Positions 19,660-28,800 of a DNA stretch of 64,000 nucleotides are shown piece by piece. Position numbers and translations under genes: made by a program. The DNA is from Sporocytophaga sp. (GTDB taxonomy: Bacteria > Bacteroidota > Bacteroidia > Cytophagales > Cytophagaceae), in contig JANQAB010000003.1 in NCBI GenBank assembly GCA_024707265.1, forward strand, positions 806,001-870,000, in the 5' to 3' direction. Every line of letters begins with the position of its first letter. Positions within the stretch are counted from its first letter, which is position 1. The notes beneath the pieces are model-generated. The model was not told where the DNA came from. It worked only from the letters and a program-made list of their open reading frames with translations, and made no database searches.

Positions 19660-20310
19660 TTAAAACTTCATTCCCAAAAGAATTCTTGGATTCATATAAG
19701 ACAGCTTAACATCATCTAAAGCCGAATTATCCAAATCCACTGCTTTAAGACGACCAAAGCTATTTTCAAAACCAACAGCAAATTTCTTAATTCTGAATTT
19801 CACACCTGGAGTCCATGCAGCTCCATAAATCAAGGTATTACTATCAAACTGATCAGAAGACCAGAAGTTGTATTTTACTGTTGGATTAAGATTAAAAAAT
19901 ACATCTAATGCTAAATTGTCTCCAAAGCCAAAAGAAGCCATCGGACCAAATCTTAAAAGTCCGAGATGAAAATCATAAACACTTTCATCAAAACCTTCAG
20001 GTTTATAAACACTTCCTCCGATTGTTAACCAGCTTACGTTCATTCCAAATCCAAAACGGCTACTTTTAACAAACATCCACTGATTTCCTGCTTCCAATGT
20101 AAACTGTACGCCTTGGTTTTCGCGCTTTGAATCAGGAAAATCAACAGCTTTAAGAGACGGAAATCCAATCCCCAAATTCCAATAAAAACCGTTACTGATC
20201 ATACCATCGTCTTTACCCAGTTTACGAGTAAGACCGATCATATTATCCCCCCCTGCGAAAGACGAAAAGGTTAGCAGGCATAGCGTAAAAAATAAATAAA
20301 TTCTTTTCAT
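19660..20310 (-). CDS. Outer-membrane-type protein, tandem paralogue
   Basis: A 216-aa exported protein (signal peptide MKRIYLFFTLCLLTFSSFA) with the same architecture as the preceding gene: MIGLTRKLGKDDGMISNGFY, GNQWMFVKSSRFGFGMNVSW, FHLGLLRFGPMASFGFGDN, LALDVFFNLNPTVKYNFW, and YMNPRILLGMKF at the end. It is probably an outer-membrane barrel of eight or more strands. The pair is co-directional with a 161-base gap that shows no strong terminator, so cotranscription is possible. Function unknown. Confidence 0.75.
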   Translation of the reverse strand: MKRIYLFFTLCLLTFSSFAGGDNMIGLTRKLGKDDGMISNGFYWNLGIGFPSLKAVDFPDSKRENQGVQFTLEAGNQWMFVKSSRFGFGMNVSWLTIGGSVYKPEGFDESVYDFHLGLLRFGPMASFGFGDNLALDVFFNLNPTVKYNFWSSDQFDSNTLIYGAAWTPGVKFRIKKFAVGFENSFGRLKAVDLDNSALDDVKLSYMNPRILLGMKF

Positions 20311-20679
20311 AATAAATAGAAATTTAATTAATGATAAAATAATTTGAATATTGAATTTACGTAATCCATATGAAAACGATTGTTTTTTTTATCCCCAACA
20401 ATAGGTACTCCCTCTATATGAACACCTTAAAAAATAAAATTTTATTTAACAAAAATTCAACTCATGGGCAAAATTCCTTGATCACGAGCAACCCATTTTT
20501 AAAAACTTTCCGGTCATTCATAAAACTAAATCAGACAAGATTGAAATTATACTTTACTTATTCAAACATGTTGTCTGCCTTTATACCTTCTTTCGACCCA
20601 TAAATCCATAAATATCATGCATTAACACTTAAATCAATCCGTCCAATAACTGTCTTCCAGGATTTCCGGTTAATACTAT
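20311..20679. other. Intergenic region between divergent genes, no gene seen
   Basis: A very AT-rich 369-base gap between the OMP paralogue and the divergent cyclase gene. A 77-codon ORF on the plus strand (20370-20603) is Asn/Lys/Phe-rich with no domain and is probably chance. Confidence 0.45.
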
Positions 20680-21327
20680 ATGAAGACTTTAAATAACTTA
20701 AAAAGCTGGACAGATCTATCTGTTCCGGTGAGCAACAAAATGGTTCATTGGCCTGGAGAACCGGATGTTTCGGTATGTAAACTTTTTGACATGAACAAAG
20801 GCGGTCCTGCAAATGTTACCACCCTTTCCATGAGTGCCCATACAGGGACACATATCGATGCACCTTTACATTTCATAAAAAATGGAAAAGACATCACTAC
20901 CTTTCCTCTTGATCTGATGATAGGCCCTGCCCGCATTATAGAAATCAAACATGACCGGTTTATTCCAATCGAAGAAGTGAAGCAGCATGATATTATCCCT
21001 AATGAAAGAGTAATATTTAAGACTAAAAACTCCAGTTCTGATTGGGCAAAGCAAGAGTTCAAAAGAGATTATATATATCTATCATCAGAAGCTGCGGGAT
21101 ATCTCAAAGAGAAAAAAGTTTCGGTGGTGGGAGTTGACTACATTTCTATAGGAGGAAAAAATAATGGAAAAATCGTGCATGAAACTCTTTTAGGAAATGG
21201 GATATGGATCATTGAAGGATTATACCTTAATGGTATCATTCCCGGGTCCTATGAAATGATATGTATGCCTGTTAAAATAAAGGATTCTGACGGAGCACCA
21301 GCAAGAGTAATTGCTAGAAAAATCTAA
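20680..21327 (+). CDS. Cyclase-family metal-dependent hydrolase (kynurenine-formamidase-like)
   Basis: A cytoplasmic 215-aa member of the family that includes bacterial kynurenine formamidase and isatin hydrolase. The metal-binding signature HTGTHIDAPLHF (about residues 54-65) is intact. The opening SWTDLSVPVSNKMVHWPGEP and the downstream YIYLSSEAAGYL, VVGVDYISIGG and GIWIIEGLYLNGI are family features. The actual substrate cannot be read from the sequence, and no tryptophan-catabolic genes are adjacent. It ends only 6 bases from the convergent GNAT gene. Confidence 0.85.
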   Translation: MKTLNNLKSWTDLSVPVSNKMVHWPGEPDVSVCKLFDMNKGGPANVTTLSMSAHTGTHIDAPLHFIKNGKDITTFPLDLMIGPARIIEIKHDRFIPIEEVKQHDIIPNERVIFKTKNSSSDWAKQEFKRDYIYLSSEAAGYLKEKKVSVVGVDYISIGGKNNGKIVHETLLGNGIWIIEGLYLNGIIPGSYEMICMPVKIKDSDGAPARVIARKI

Positions 21328-21333
21328 TCGACG

Positions 21334-21817
21334 TTAAATGAGATGCTTTACAAATAAAACCCTGTCTTCTCCGTTTCCGTCGTAATCACTGAAAAAATCT
21401 ACTCCGTCAAGGGTCTTATTACTTCCTGGCATAATCTCAAAGCCAATCCTTTTGTGAAATGCAATTGAATTTTTATTAAAGGGAGAGGTTACACAATAGA
21501 TTTTTTTCTACACCAGCCCCTTTTACCCTATCAACAAAGAAATCATACAACCTTTTCCCTATCTTATAATTTCTATATCCGGGATCCACCCCGATAAAAT
21601 GTACATAGGCATCTCTATGGTCGTCCTGACTGAAAAATCCGATAATAAAGCCCAATATCTTTCTATCACCAATAGCTACAAACCCGGTATCTTTAAAATA
21701 TTTAAAGAACAAACGAGGAAGCATATTAACCATAGCCCTCCCATCCCACCAGCTGTTAAGAATATTGGTGACATATGGATAATCATCGTCTGAAATGTTT
21801 CTGAAAGTTATTTCCAT
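21334..21817 (-). CDS. GNAT-family N-acetyltransferase, one frameshift
   Basis: About 160 aa when joined. The first frame gives the GNAT core: MEITFRNISDDDYPYV, then ILGFIIGFF and FIGVDPGYRNYKIGKRLYDFF, which contains the acetyl-CoA-binding motif A (R/Q-x-x-G-x-G/K-like, here YRNYKIGKRL). That frame stops early, at 21476. After the T7 run 21501-21507 (A7 on the minus strand) the other frame reads IYCVTSPFNKNSIAFHKRIG and runs to 21334. This is the expected last part of the GNAT fold, so one surplus A in the run explains the break. Substrate unknown. Confidence 0.82.
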
Positions 21818-21943
21818 ATACTATGTATAAAATTTATTATAAAAATATTAGCTGACTTTTTTCTTTAATAATTTTTATAGATAAATCATTCTTCAGGAGT
21901 CTGATTTCTCTTTTCAATAATTTGCATTTACTTCACAAGGACC

Positions 21944-23128
21944 TTACAATAACAATGTATCAATTTTATGTGCCTGAACAACTTCTTCCGTTGGTGACCA
22001 GGTAAAAATAGTAAAATGACCATCCTGAGAAGCTACAAAAGCCAAGGCACTCTTCTGATCATAAACAAACTGTGCTGCAGAAAGATGTCTCGTTCCACCT
22101 GAATTGGATGGGTTAATCATCACTGCCCCTCCACCAACAATCGGCTCACTCATATAAACCTTCTCCACTCTCGCATTACCAACAGACCTTCCTATTTTTG
22201 CTCCGAAAGCATAGAGTTCATATTTATCATTGATTAGCGTTGCCCCATCCACAGCAGTGAGACCGGCAAGAGTTTCAACCTCAGTACGCAATGCCCCCTG
22301 CCACAATACCTCTGAACGTACATTCACATCTTTGCTCATGAGTTCTGAGAGGCCGGAATAAGGAGGAGAAACAGAATATTTAATAGGATGCAGAATTGAC
22401 TTTCTCCAATTATCATTATCTGAAGGAACCACAAGAAGGGAACCTCCATGACGGTGAGCACGCATGGAAACTGCCAGCTGAACCAGTACATTCATGGAAT
22501 CGCTCCAGGAATGAGGGACGGTATACCCCAAAAGGTATTGTAAAAGTTCAGGACAATCAGGATGGTTGACACTGTTTTCATCAATAATTTTAACCTGATC
22601 TCCTATCAGTACAGCCACATTGGCAAACTTACCAAACCCATGCACCCTTCTATGCTTGATAACCAACATACCCGGTTCACTCACATCAAGAACAAAACAA
22701 AGATTTGGAATCTTCAAAGTTGACCCCCATATAAACAATTGATCATTTTCATGCCACACTCCTAAATGAACGCCAGGGCGCTCTACTCCAAGGGAAAGCT
22801 TGGTAAGGTGATATGCAGTAAAGGCCATTTTCTGTTCGAAAAGTATTGGAATCCCAGCCTGCTCGGGCGGCAAAAATGCTATTGAAATTTTGGTAGAATT
22901 CCCTTCTTCCCTTCTTAAACTTGCCCAGAACGCAGTATCGATCATTGTCTCTATCATTTTCACATTAGGCTCAATGGCAAGATTAGAATCTCCTCTCATT
23001 CTGGCAGCAGAAAGTTGATGAGCAAAATGCTTCTCAATAGCTTTTGCTACTGAGGATGCTGCCTTATAGGTAGTTTTTTTACTCATATAATCCTGAAAAT
23101 CTCTGTTATCTAACTTCAACAAGGTCAC
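21944..23128 (-). CDS. Sensor-domain protein with diadenylate-cyclase-like (DisA_N/DAC) C-domain
   Basis: A soluble 394-aa protein. The N-terminal half (about 20-215: VAKAIEKHFAHQL, FWASLRREEGNSTKISIAFL, GVHLGVWHENDQLFIWG, KFANVAVLIGDQVKII) resembles the probable sensor domain that Pfam calls DACNV, recalled from memory. The C-terminal half resembles the cyclic-di-AMP synthase domain: LVVPSDN, TAVDGATLI with the DGA motif, and GTRHLSAAQFVYD at the RHR position, then VASQDG. The second motif reads RHL, not RHR, so activity should not be assumed. The start is GTG 23128; an ATG at 23086 (MSKKTTYK) is a good alternative. It is monocistronic. Confidence 0.7.
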   Translation of the reverse strand: MTLLKLDNRDFQDYMSKKTTYKAASSVAKAIEKHFAHQLSAARMRGDSNLAIEPNVKMIETMIDTAFWASLRREEGNSTKISIAFLPPEQAGIPILFEQKMAFTAYHLTKLSLGVERPGVHLGVWHENDQLFIWGSTLKIPNLCFVLDVSEPGMLVIKHRRVHGFGKFANVAVLIGDQVKIIDENSVNHPDCPELLQYLLGYTVPHSWSDSMNVLVQLAVSMRAHRHGGSLLVVPSDNDNWRKSILHPIKYSVSPPYSGLSELMSKDVNVRSEVLWQGALRTEVETLAGLTAVDGATLINDKYELYAFGAKIGRSVGNARVEKVYMSEPIVGGGAVMINPSNSGGTRHLSAAQFVYDQKSALAFVASQDGHFTIFTWSPTEEVVQAHKIDTLLL

Positions 23129-23285
23129 AAATTTATAGGTTTCTGCAAAAGCAGCCCCAATTCCTCACTCAAAATGTAAAAATAGAGCCCATTAACGAAA
23201 TTTAAAATCCCAAATTCAAAAGTGGAACCTTTTCTCTCAATGATTTTACTGATAACCTTAAAAAATTCAGCTTTTTAAAATCAAG

Positions 23286-23385
23286 AAGTTCGAAAATTGA
23301 AGCAAATAACTCGAATTTTCAACCTAAGAACTCGAAAATTGTGGCAAAAAACTCGAATATTTTAACTTAAGTATGCGAAAATTGA
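23286..23385. repeat. Five 21-bp phased repeats with A/T tracts
   Basis: Imperfect units based on AACTCGAAAATTG recur; the CG steps fall at 23291, 23312, 23333, 23354 and 23376, a spacing of 21, 21, 21 and 22 bases. Each CG is followed by an AAAATT, AATTTT or ATATTTT tract. The rest of the 448-base gap 23129-23576 shows no gene. Confidence 0.75.
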
Positions 23386-23564
23386 AGCTAAAAGCTTGAC
23401 CAACCTAACAGGGACCTGCTTCAGTAGGCTTAAATATCTTTAGTTCAATAAATAAACATCATTTAATATCTGCTCTTTCTAAGAAACTGTTAATTCAATT
23501 AACCTTGGTCCTTTACGAGCAAACTAAGATTCTGATTTTTAGGTTTTAAAATTAAAGAAACCGG

Positions 23565-23572
23565 AAGGAGGT
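23565..23572 (+). promoter_or_regulatory. Unusually strong Shine-Dalgarno (AAGGAGGT)
   Basis: It is a near-perfect anti-16S complement five bases before the ATG at 23577. Other genes in this window generally lack such a site, as is usual in Bacteroidota, so this leader stands out. Confidence 0.8.
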
Positions 23573-23576
23573 AAAT

Positions 23577-24431
23577 ATGATTACGGAAGTTGGTGAGTTA
23601 TTGCAAAGAGTTGCCCCTACAAAAGAAATAGCTGAAAATTCTATAAATCTTTTTGATGAAAAAATTTCAAAAGAGTTCAAACAAAAAGCAGAAACAGAAG
23701 AGCGACGCGCCAGTCTAATTACTGAGATTTCTGAACCCTATAAGACTCCCGTTATAGATAACCTGGACCTGAGCACTCCTGATTTCAAATCTTTGGAAGA
23801 ACTGACTTTTAACGAACATGAGCTACATCGTCAGCAATTAAAAGAAGAACATGCGGATGTAGAAGAAAGAGCCCGGTACATGCTGAGAATTGATGAACGT
23901 TATAATATCATGGGCCCTCCCTATGATATAGACTGGACCAGCGGTGCCATAGGTTATGCTCATCAAAACACGGGAGAGTTCGGGATATCACCATTTAATG
24001 GACAGGCAGCTGCAGCTGTTGGAATATTTATTTCTCCGATTCAGAATGTGATTGGACGTTTTACGGCCTATGTGCCCGTCACCTACTCCTGGTTCAACTG
24101 GATCATAAACAGTGGATATGCCAGCACCAATGGAGGAATAGGAGTTATGATTTATGATGTTAAATCTGGCAAAACGCTTTTAGACAACAGAGCGAAATTA
24201 TGGAATAATACTTTGGTGGGAGCCGGTTTTTCCAATGAATCAGAAACCTCAACTTATCTTAGCAGTACATCAGCTGCCGAAAGTTACTTTGCAATGACAG
24301 GTGGTGATCTATATCTGGTATGGGTCTGGTGCTGGGGAGAAGCAAAATTCATAGGCAGCCCGGCTTTATCTATGGTCTCCATTGCAGGTAAAATTCCATT
24401 TGTCGCATTGCAATCCTGGCCTACCGGGTAA
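23577..24431 (+). CDS. Unrecognised protein (284 aa)
   Basis: I do not recognise this protein. Residues 1-115 are charged and helical (for example EKISKEFKQKAETEERRAS, ELHRQQLKEEHADVEERARYML). Residues about 120-284 are beta-rich and aromatic, with FGISPFNGQAAAAVGIFISP, YVPVTYSWFNWI, GGIGVMIYDVKSGKTLL and YLVWVWCWGEAKFIG, suggesting a jelly-roll or sandwich domain. There is no signal peptide or T9SS tail. It is a single gene with its own long AT-rich leader carrying phased repeats and a strong Shine-Dalgarno. It could be a cytoplasmic structural protein or a non-classically exported one; this is open. Confidence 0.7.
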   Translation: MITEVGELLQRVAPTKEIAENSINLFDEKISKEFKQKAETEERRASLITEISEPYKTPVIDNLDLSTPDFKSLEELTFNEHELHRQQLKEEHADVEERARYMLRIDERYNIMGPPYDIDWTSGAIGYAHQNTGEFGISPFNGQAAAAVGIFISPIQNVIGRFTAYVPVTYSWFNWIINSGYASTNGGIGVMIYDVKSGKTLLDNRAKLWNNTLVGAGFSNESETSTYLSSTSAAESYFAMTGGDLYLVWVWCWGEAKFIGSPALSMVSIAGKIPFVALQSWPTG

Positions 24432-24697
24432 TTTCATAGTAGACTGATAAAAACCAATCCCTCTAATCTTCCTGAAAGACAAGGAATAGTAATAACTTTA
24501 TCATTGCTATTCCTTTCAGCATTAAGAAATTTTCAATGGTTTTACATCGTTTCAAAACTCATTTTTATTCAAATGTGTTTCTTTCTTTAGAATACAAAAC
24601 ACAACCCCATCAGTATAAACCCTGACCACTACCAAGAATTAAGTATGTGTATAAAAGCATAAGAATTTATACTTTTACATTGCTATAAAATATTAAA

Positions 24698-25738
24698 ATG
24701 CTGAATCACCTCTTTATACCTAAAAACTACGACCCAATCCTTAATCTTAAAAAGACTGAAAAAGCAATCAAGCTTATCAAGGATACTTTTGAACATCAAT
24801 TAGCCTCTGAATTAAGGCTCAGAAGGGTAACCGCTCCTTTGTTCGTTCTTAAGGGAACAGGCATCAATGATGACCTTAATGGAATTGAAAGACCTGTTAC
24901 CTTCCCAATAAAATTCATGAAAGAAACTCCTGCCGAGATAGTTCATTCTCTTGCAAAATGGAAAAGGATGATGCTGGCAAAATTAGAGTTTGCAGCAGGT
25001 TTCGGACTTTATACTGACATGAACGCTATTCGTCCGGATGAAGATCTTGACAACATACACTCTCTTTACGTCGATCAATGGGACTGGGAAAGGGTAATGT
25101 CGGAAAATGAAAGGAATATTGATTTTCTTAAGAAGACAGTTACGCAAATTTATACTGCAATGAAGCGTACTGAATATTTGCTGTGTGAAGAATACCCCGA
25201 ATTAAATCCGGAACTTCCTGAGCATATTCACTTCATACATAGTGAAGAGTTATTGGAGAAATATCCTGACCTAAGTTCAAAAGAAAAAGAAGACAGAATT
25301 GCAAAGGAGTATGGTGCTGTCTTTATTATCGGAATCGGAGGAGCTTTAAAAAACGGTCAGAAGCACGACGGTAGAGCCCCTGATTACGATGACTGGAGCA
25401 CTGAATCTGAAAATGGATTCAAAGGACTCAACGGAGACATAGTTGTCTGGAATTCAGTACTACAAAGATCTTTCGAATTATCATCAATGGGTATCAGAGT
25501 AAATAAGACCGCATTGAAAAAGCAATTGGAAATAGCATGTTGTGAAAACCGGGCAGACCTCATGTGGCACAAGATGCTTTTAAACGGTGAGTTACCTCAA
25601 AGTATCGGAGGAGGAATAGGTCAGTCAAGGTTATGTATGTACTTGTTAAAGAAAGCTCACATAGGAGAAGTGCAATCAAGTATATGGCCAGATGAGATGG
25701 TTGAAGAATGTAGAAAACATAATATCAATATTATATAA
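24698..25738 (+). CDS. asnA: Aspartate--ammonia ligase (asparagine synthetase A)
   Basis: Makes asparagine from aspartate, ammonia and ATP through an aspartyl-AMP intermediate, in the cytoplasm. The 346-aa length and the class II aminoacyl-tRNA-synthetase-like core fit the family: APLFVLKGTGINDDLNGIER near the start, FPIKFMKETPAEIVHSLAKW, GFGLYTDMNAIRPDEDLDN, HSLYVDQWDWERVM, and SIGGGIGQSRLCMYLL near the end (ATP-binding motif 3). It is monocistronic, with a strong terminator right after the stop. Confidence 0.96.
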   Translation: MLNHLFIPKNYDPILNLKKTEKAIKLIKDTFEHQLASELRLRRVTAPLFVLKGTGINDDLNGIERPVTFPIKFMKETPAEIVHSLAKWKRMMLAKLEFAAGFGLYTDMNAIRPDEDLDNIHSLYVDQWDWERVMSENERNIDFLKKTVTQIYTAMKRTEYLLCEEYPELNPELPEHIHFIHSEELLEKYPDLSSKEKEDRIAKEYGAVFIIGIGGALKNGQKHDGRAPDYDDWSTESENGFKGLNGDIVVWNSVLQRSFELSSMGIRVNKTALKKQLEIACCENRADLMWHKMLLNGELPQSIGGGIGQSRLCMYLLKKAHIGEVQSSIWPDEMVEECRKHNINII

Positions 25739-25739
25739 A

Positions 25740-25775
25740 AAAAAGAAAGCCCCGAAATTCGGGGCTTTCTTTTTC
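25740..25775 (+). terminator. Rho-independent terminator of asnA
   Basis: AGAAAGCCCCGAA and TTCGGGGCTTTCT form a 13-bp stem followed by TTTT. A-rich sequence on the other side makes it potentially bidirectional. Confidence 0.92.
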
Positions 25776-25795
25776 GCCAACTCTTAATAAGAGCA

Positions 25796-25817
25796 AAGCC
25801 ACTGATATCAGTGGCTT
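25796..25817 (-). terminator. Palindrome, possible terminator of the first PL11 gene
   Basis: AAGCCACTGATATCAGTGGCTT is an 11-bp perfect inverted repeat 40 bases beyond the PL11 stop. It has no good T tract on the minus strand, so its role as a terminator is uncertain. Confidence 0.45.
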
Positions 25818-25858
25818 ACTCATTCAAAAAATCCCTATTAAAAACATAAAAAACAACA

Positions 25859-28800
25859 TTACAATTTTTGTAATCTTATTACCTCAACTTTTCCAGAGGC
25901 ATATATAATGGTTAGAGTATACAAACCTGTATTAAGAGAACTTCCGAATTCCAATTGATCTCCCTGTACAACCTTTCCATATCTGAACACTTCAATTCCG
26001 TTAGTATTAGAAATTAATAAAGTCTCAATATCAGCAAGGGCAGTGATATTGAAAGCTCCTACAGAAGGATTAGGGCCTACCTGTGACATAGATGCTGAAC
26101 CCAAAGAACGGGCTGCAGCACAAACATCTACTTTTGTACAATAAGAAGCATAAAATGGCGAAACATTATAGCTGACACCAACACAAACGTCTCCACCGGA
26201 ATAATGCTCTCCGGTTTCCAGATTTGCTTTATATGCAGCCCCAGACTCAGCAGACAAACTCTTACTATATCCATTTGTCCACCATGAGTATGCCGTTGCT
26301 CCATTTCTTAATGAAGGGTTGACTTCAAATGATATGGTTGCATTTGGGACACTGCATGCAGGACCGGTTATACTTTCCTGCGAACCACCAATTGATTTTA
26401 CGTTGATTATAACCGGAGCAGAAGTGGTTGCTGCTCCCTGATTATCGGTAGCTTTAGCGGTGATATTATAAACCCCGGCAGACAGGTTTGTCCAGAAGAA
26501 AGAATAAGGAGCTGTAATATCAGTGGCTATTAAAGTCGAACCATTAAAAAACTCAACCTTTGTAACAGAGCCATCCAAATCATTGGCTGATGCAGATAAA
26601 GTGACAGTTGCAGGTGCAGTAAATTCTGCATTAGTTGGAGGTGAAGTCAGACTAACTGTTGGAGGAGTATTCAGAGTAGCATTACATTGCCCTGCTGTGA
26701 TGTTTTCAGAAGCAAATGTAAGTTCATCAATATTAGGACCTCCGTTTTCAGTTAAAGAAGATAAAGTTATCAAATTATTTCCTTGAGAAAGTGAAAGCTG
26801 CACTGATGCTGTATTCCAAGTCGTCCATGCACTTGTCCCAGGAAAACTTACTGAAGCTATCTGAGTAACACCATTTACAGCAACAGACATAGTTCTGTTT
26901 GCTGTTGTACCATTTGCATAACGTATTGTAACACTAACATTACCAGCAGCATTTGAAGACACTGCCCATGAAGCTTTGCTTCCGACTGCATTATTCACAT
27001 TTACATAACCTGTACCATTAAATCCGGTGTTGGTATTTTCATTTAATATACCATCTACAGAACAAGCCGATTCTCCCTGCAGCTTGAAAGAAGCAACAGG
27101 AGTACCACTTACAGTAACCACTACAGCAGTTGAAACAGAAGTTCCTCCGGCATTGTCAGTAGCCACTGCTGTTATGGAATAAGCCCCTGCTGCGACATTG
27201 GTCCAATTAAATGAGTAAGGAGCTGTGGCATCAGTTCCTATTAAAGTAGTTCCATTGAAGAAAGCAACAGAGCTTATTGTTCCATCTGCATCACTTGCAT
27301 TAGCAGTAATAATTATTGAGGCAGGGGAAAGATAACTGGCATTATTTACTGGAGCAGTTAAAGAAACTGTTGGTAAACGATTGGATGTACTCTGACCAAC
27401 CAATACAATATTTGGAGTTGGAGCCTGATCAACACCGGCACCCAGGAAGAAGCCCAGATGCGGAGGCTGATTATAGGAAGACTGCTGCCATGATATAGCA
27501 TTCCTGTAAACAGGATCGTGCATCAGCGTATACAACTTGTGCTGGGTAGGAATGGTAGTGGTATGAATATAAAGACGGTTAGCACCATCATGAAGGATTA
27601 CCTCTTCACGCCAGTCTCCAATAATATCTGCACTTAGGTTTGGCGTTGATTTTGTACCATTGCAGCTTCTCCCTGTTAAGGTGAGAACACGTGATGTGCC
27701 ATTGCCATTCCATTTATCAATTGTATTGTTATTAAGCAGTTCATCCTGCAAATCACCGTCCCAGTAAACCCTGAAGTTTGCAGATGAAGGTTTTGACGTG
27801 GATATTCTTGTACCGGTTGCGCTATATGTTCCGGAAACGGAATTAGACCAGGCTTCCTGACCAGGATAACGGGCATCGAGATCACCAATCATACCACGTC
27901 CGTTATCATTTCCACCTCCGCCGCGCCAAAGAACACGACCGTCCCTTGCTCTTACCATATAATGGTCAGGCTGACTTCCTGTCTGCTCATTTACCAGCCA
28001 GATCTCCAAACCTGGGCTGGCAGGATCGAAATCACCAACATGGTTAGCATCTCCATGACCAAATCCTGTCGCCCACATGAACTTTCCATCATGGTCTATG
28101 GCACTGGCTCCGGGTAATATTTCATCAAATCCATCCCCATCAATATCGGCAGCCATCAGGCTATGATTTCCCTGACCACGAGCACCAGTACTTCCTGAGT
28201 TATTCGAATCAAAGATCCATCTGGTTGACAATCTTTGTCCATCCCAGTCCATAGCAGAGAGTGTCAGCCTTGTATAATATCCTCTTTGAAAGATCATACT
28301 TGGTTTAACTCCGTCAAGATATGCATTGGTTGCGTTCGTACGGTCAACTCTGTTACCATATGTATCTCCCCAACTACCTACATTTCCTCTTGGTACAGGG
28401 TAATTTACTGTTGCCATCTCCTTACCGGTTTGTCCGTTGAATATGGTGAGATACTCCGGGCCAGTTAAAATGTACCCGGTACCATTCACATAGCTGGCTC
28501 CGTCATTATCATTAGCTGCAGGTCCATTGCTCAGGTAAGTTCCTGTACCGTCTCTTGTACCAGGAGCAGTTTTACAGGCTACTTCAGCTTTACCATCGGA
28601 ATTATAATCGCCTACAAGATGCTGAGTATAATGCGCGCCTGAACGGATATTCCTTCCAAGATCTACTATCCACATAAATGTACCGTCCATCTTGTATGCA
28701 GCAAGATAGGTATTGCCAGTAACTCCAGAATTGGCATTATCCTGAGCATTATTAGGGTACCATTTTACTACAAGATCATACTTCCCATCTCCATCAAGGT

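Noticed and set aside
20370..20603. 77-aa plus-strand ORF before the cyclase gene
   Set aside because: Asn/Lys/Phe-rich low-complexity translation without domain or start signal.
23286..23385. CRISPR-like array
   Set aside because: The units are 21 bases, imperfect and have no separate spacers or cas genes; phased A tracts explain them better.
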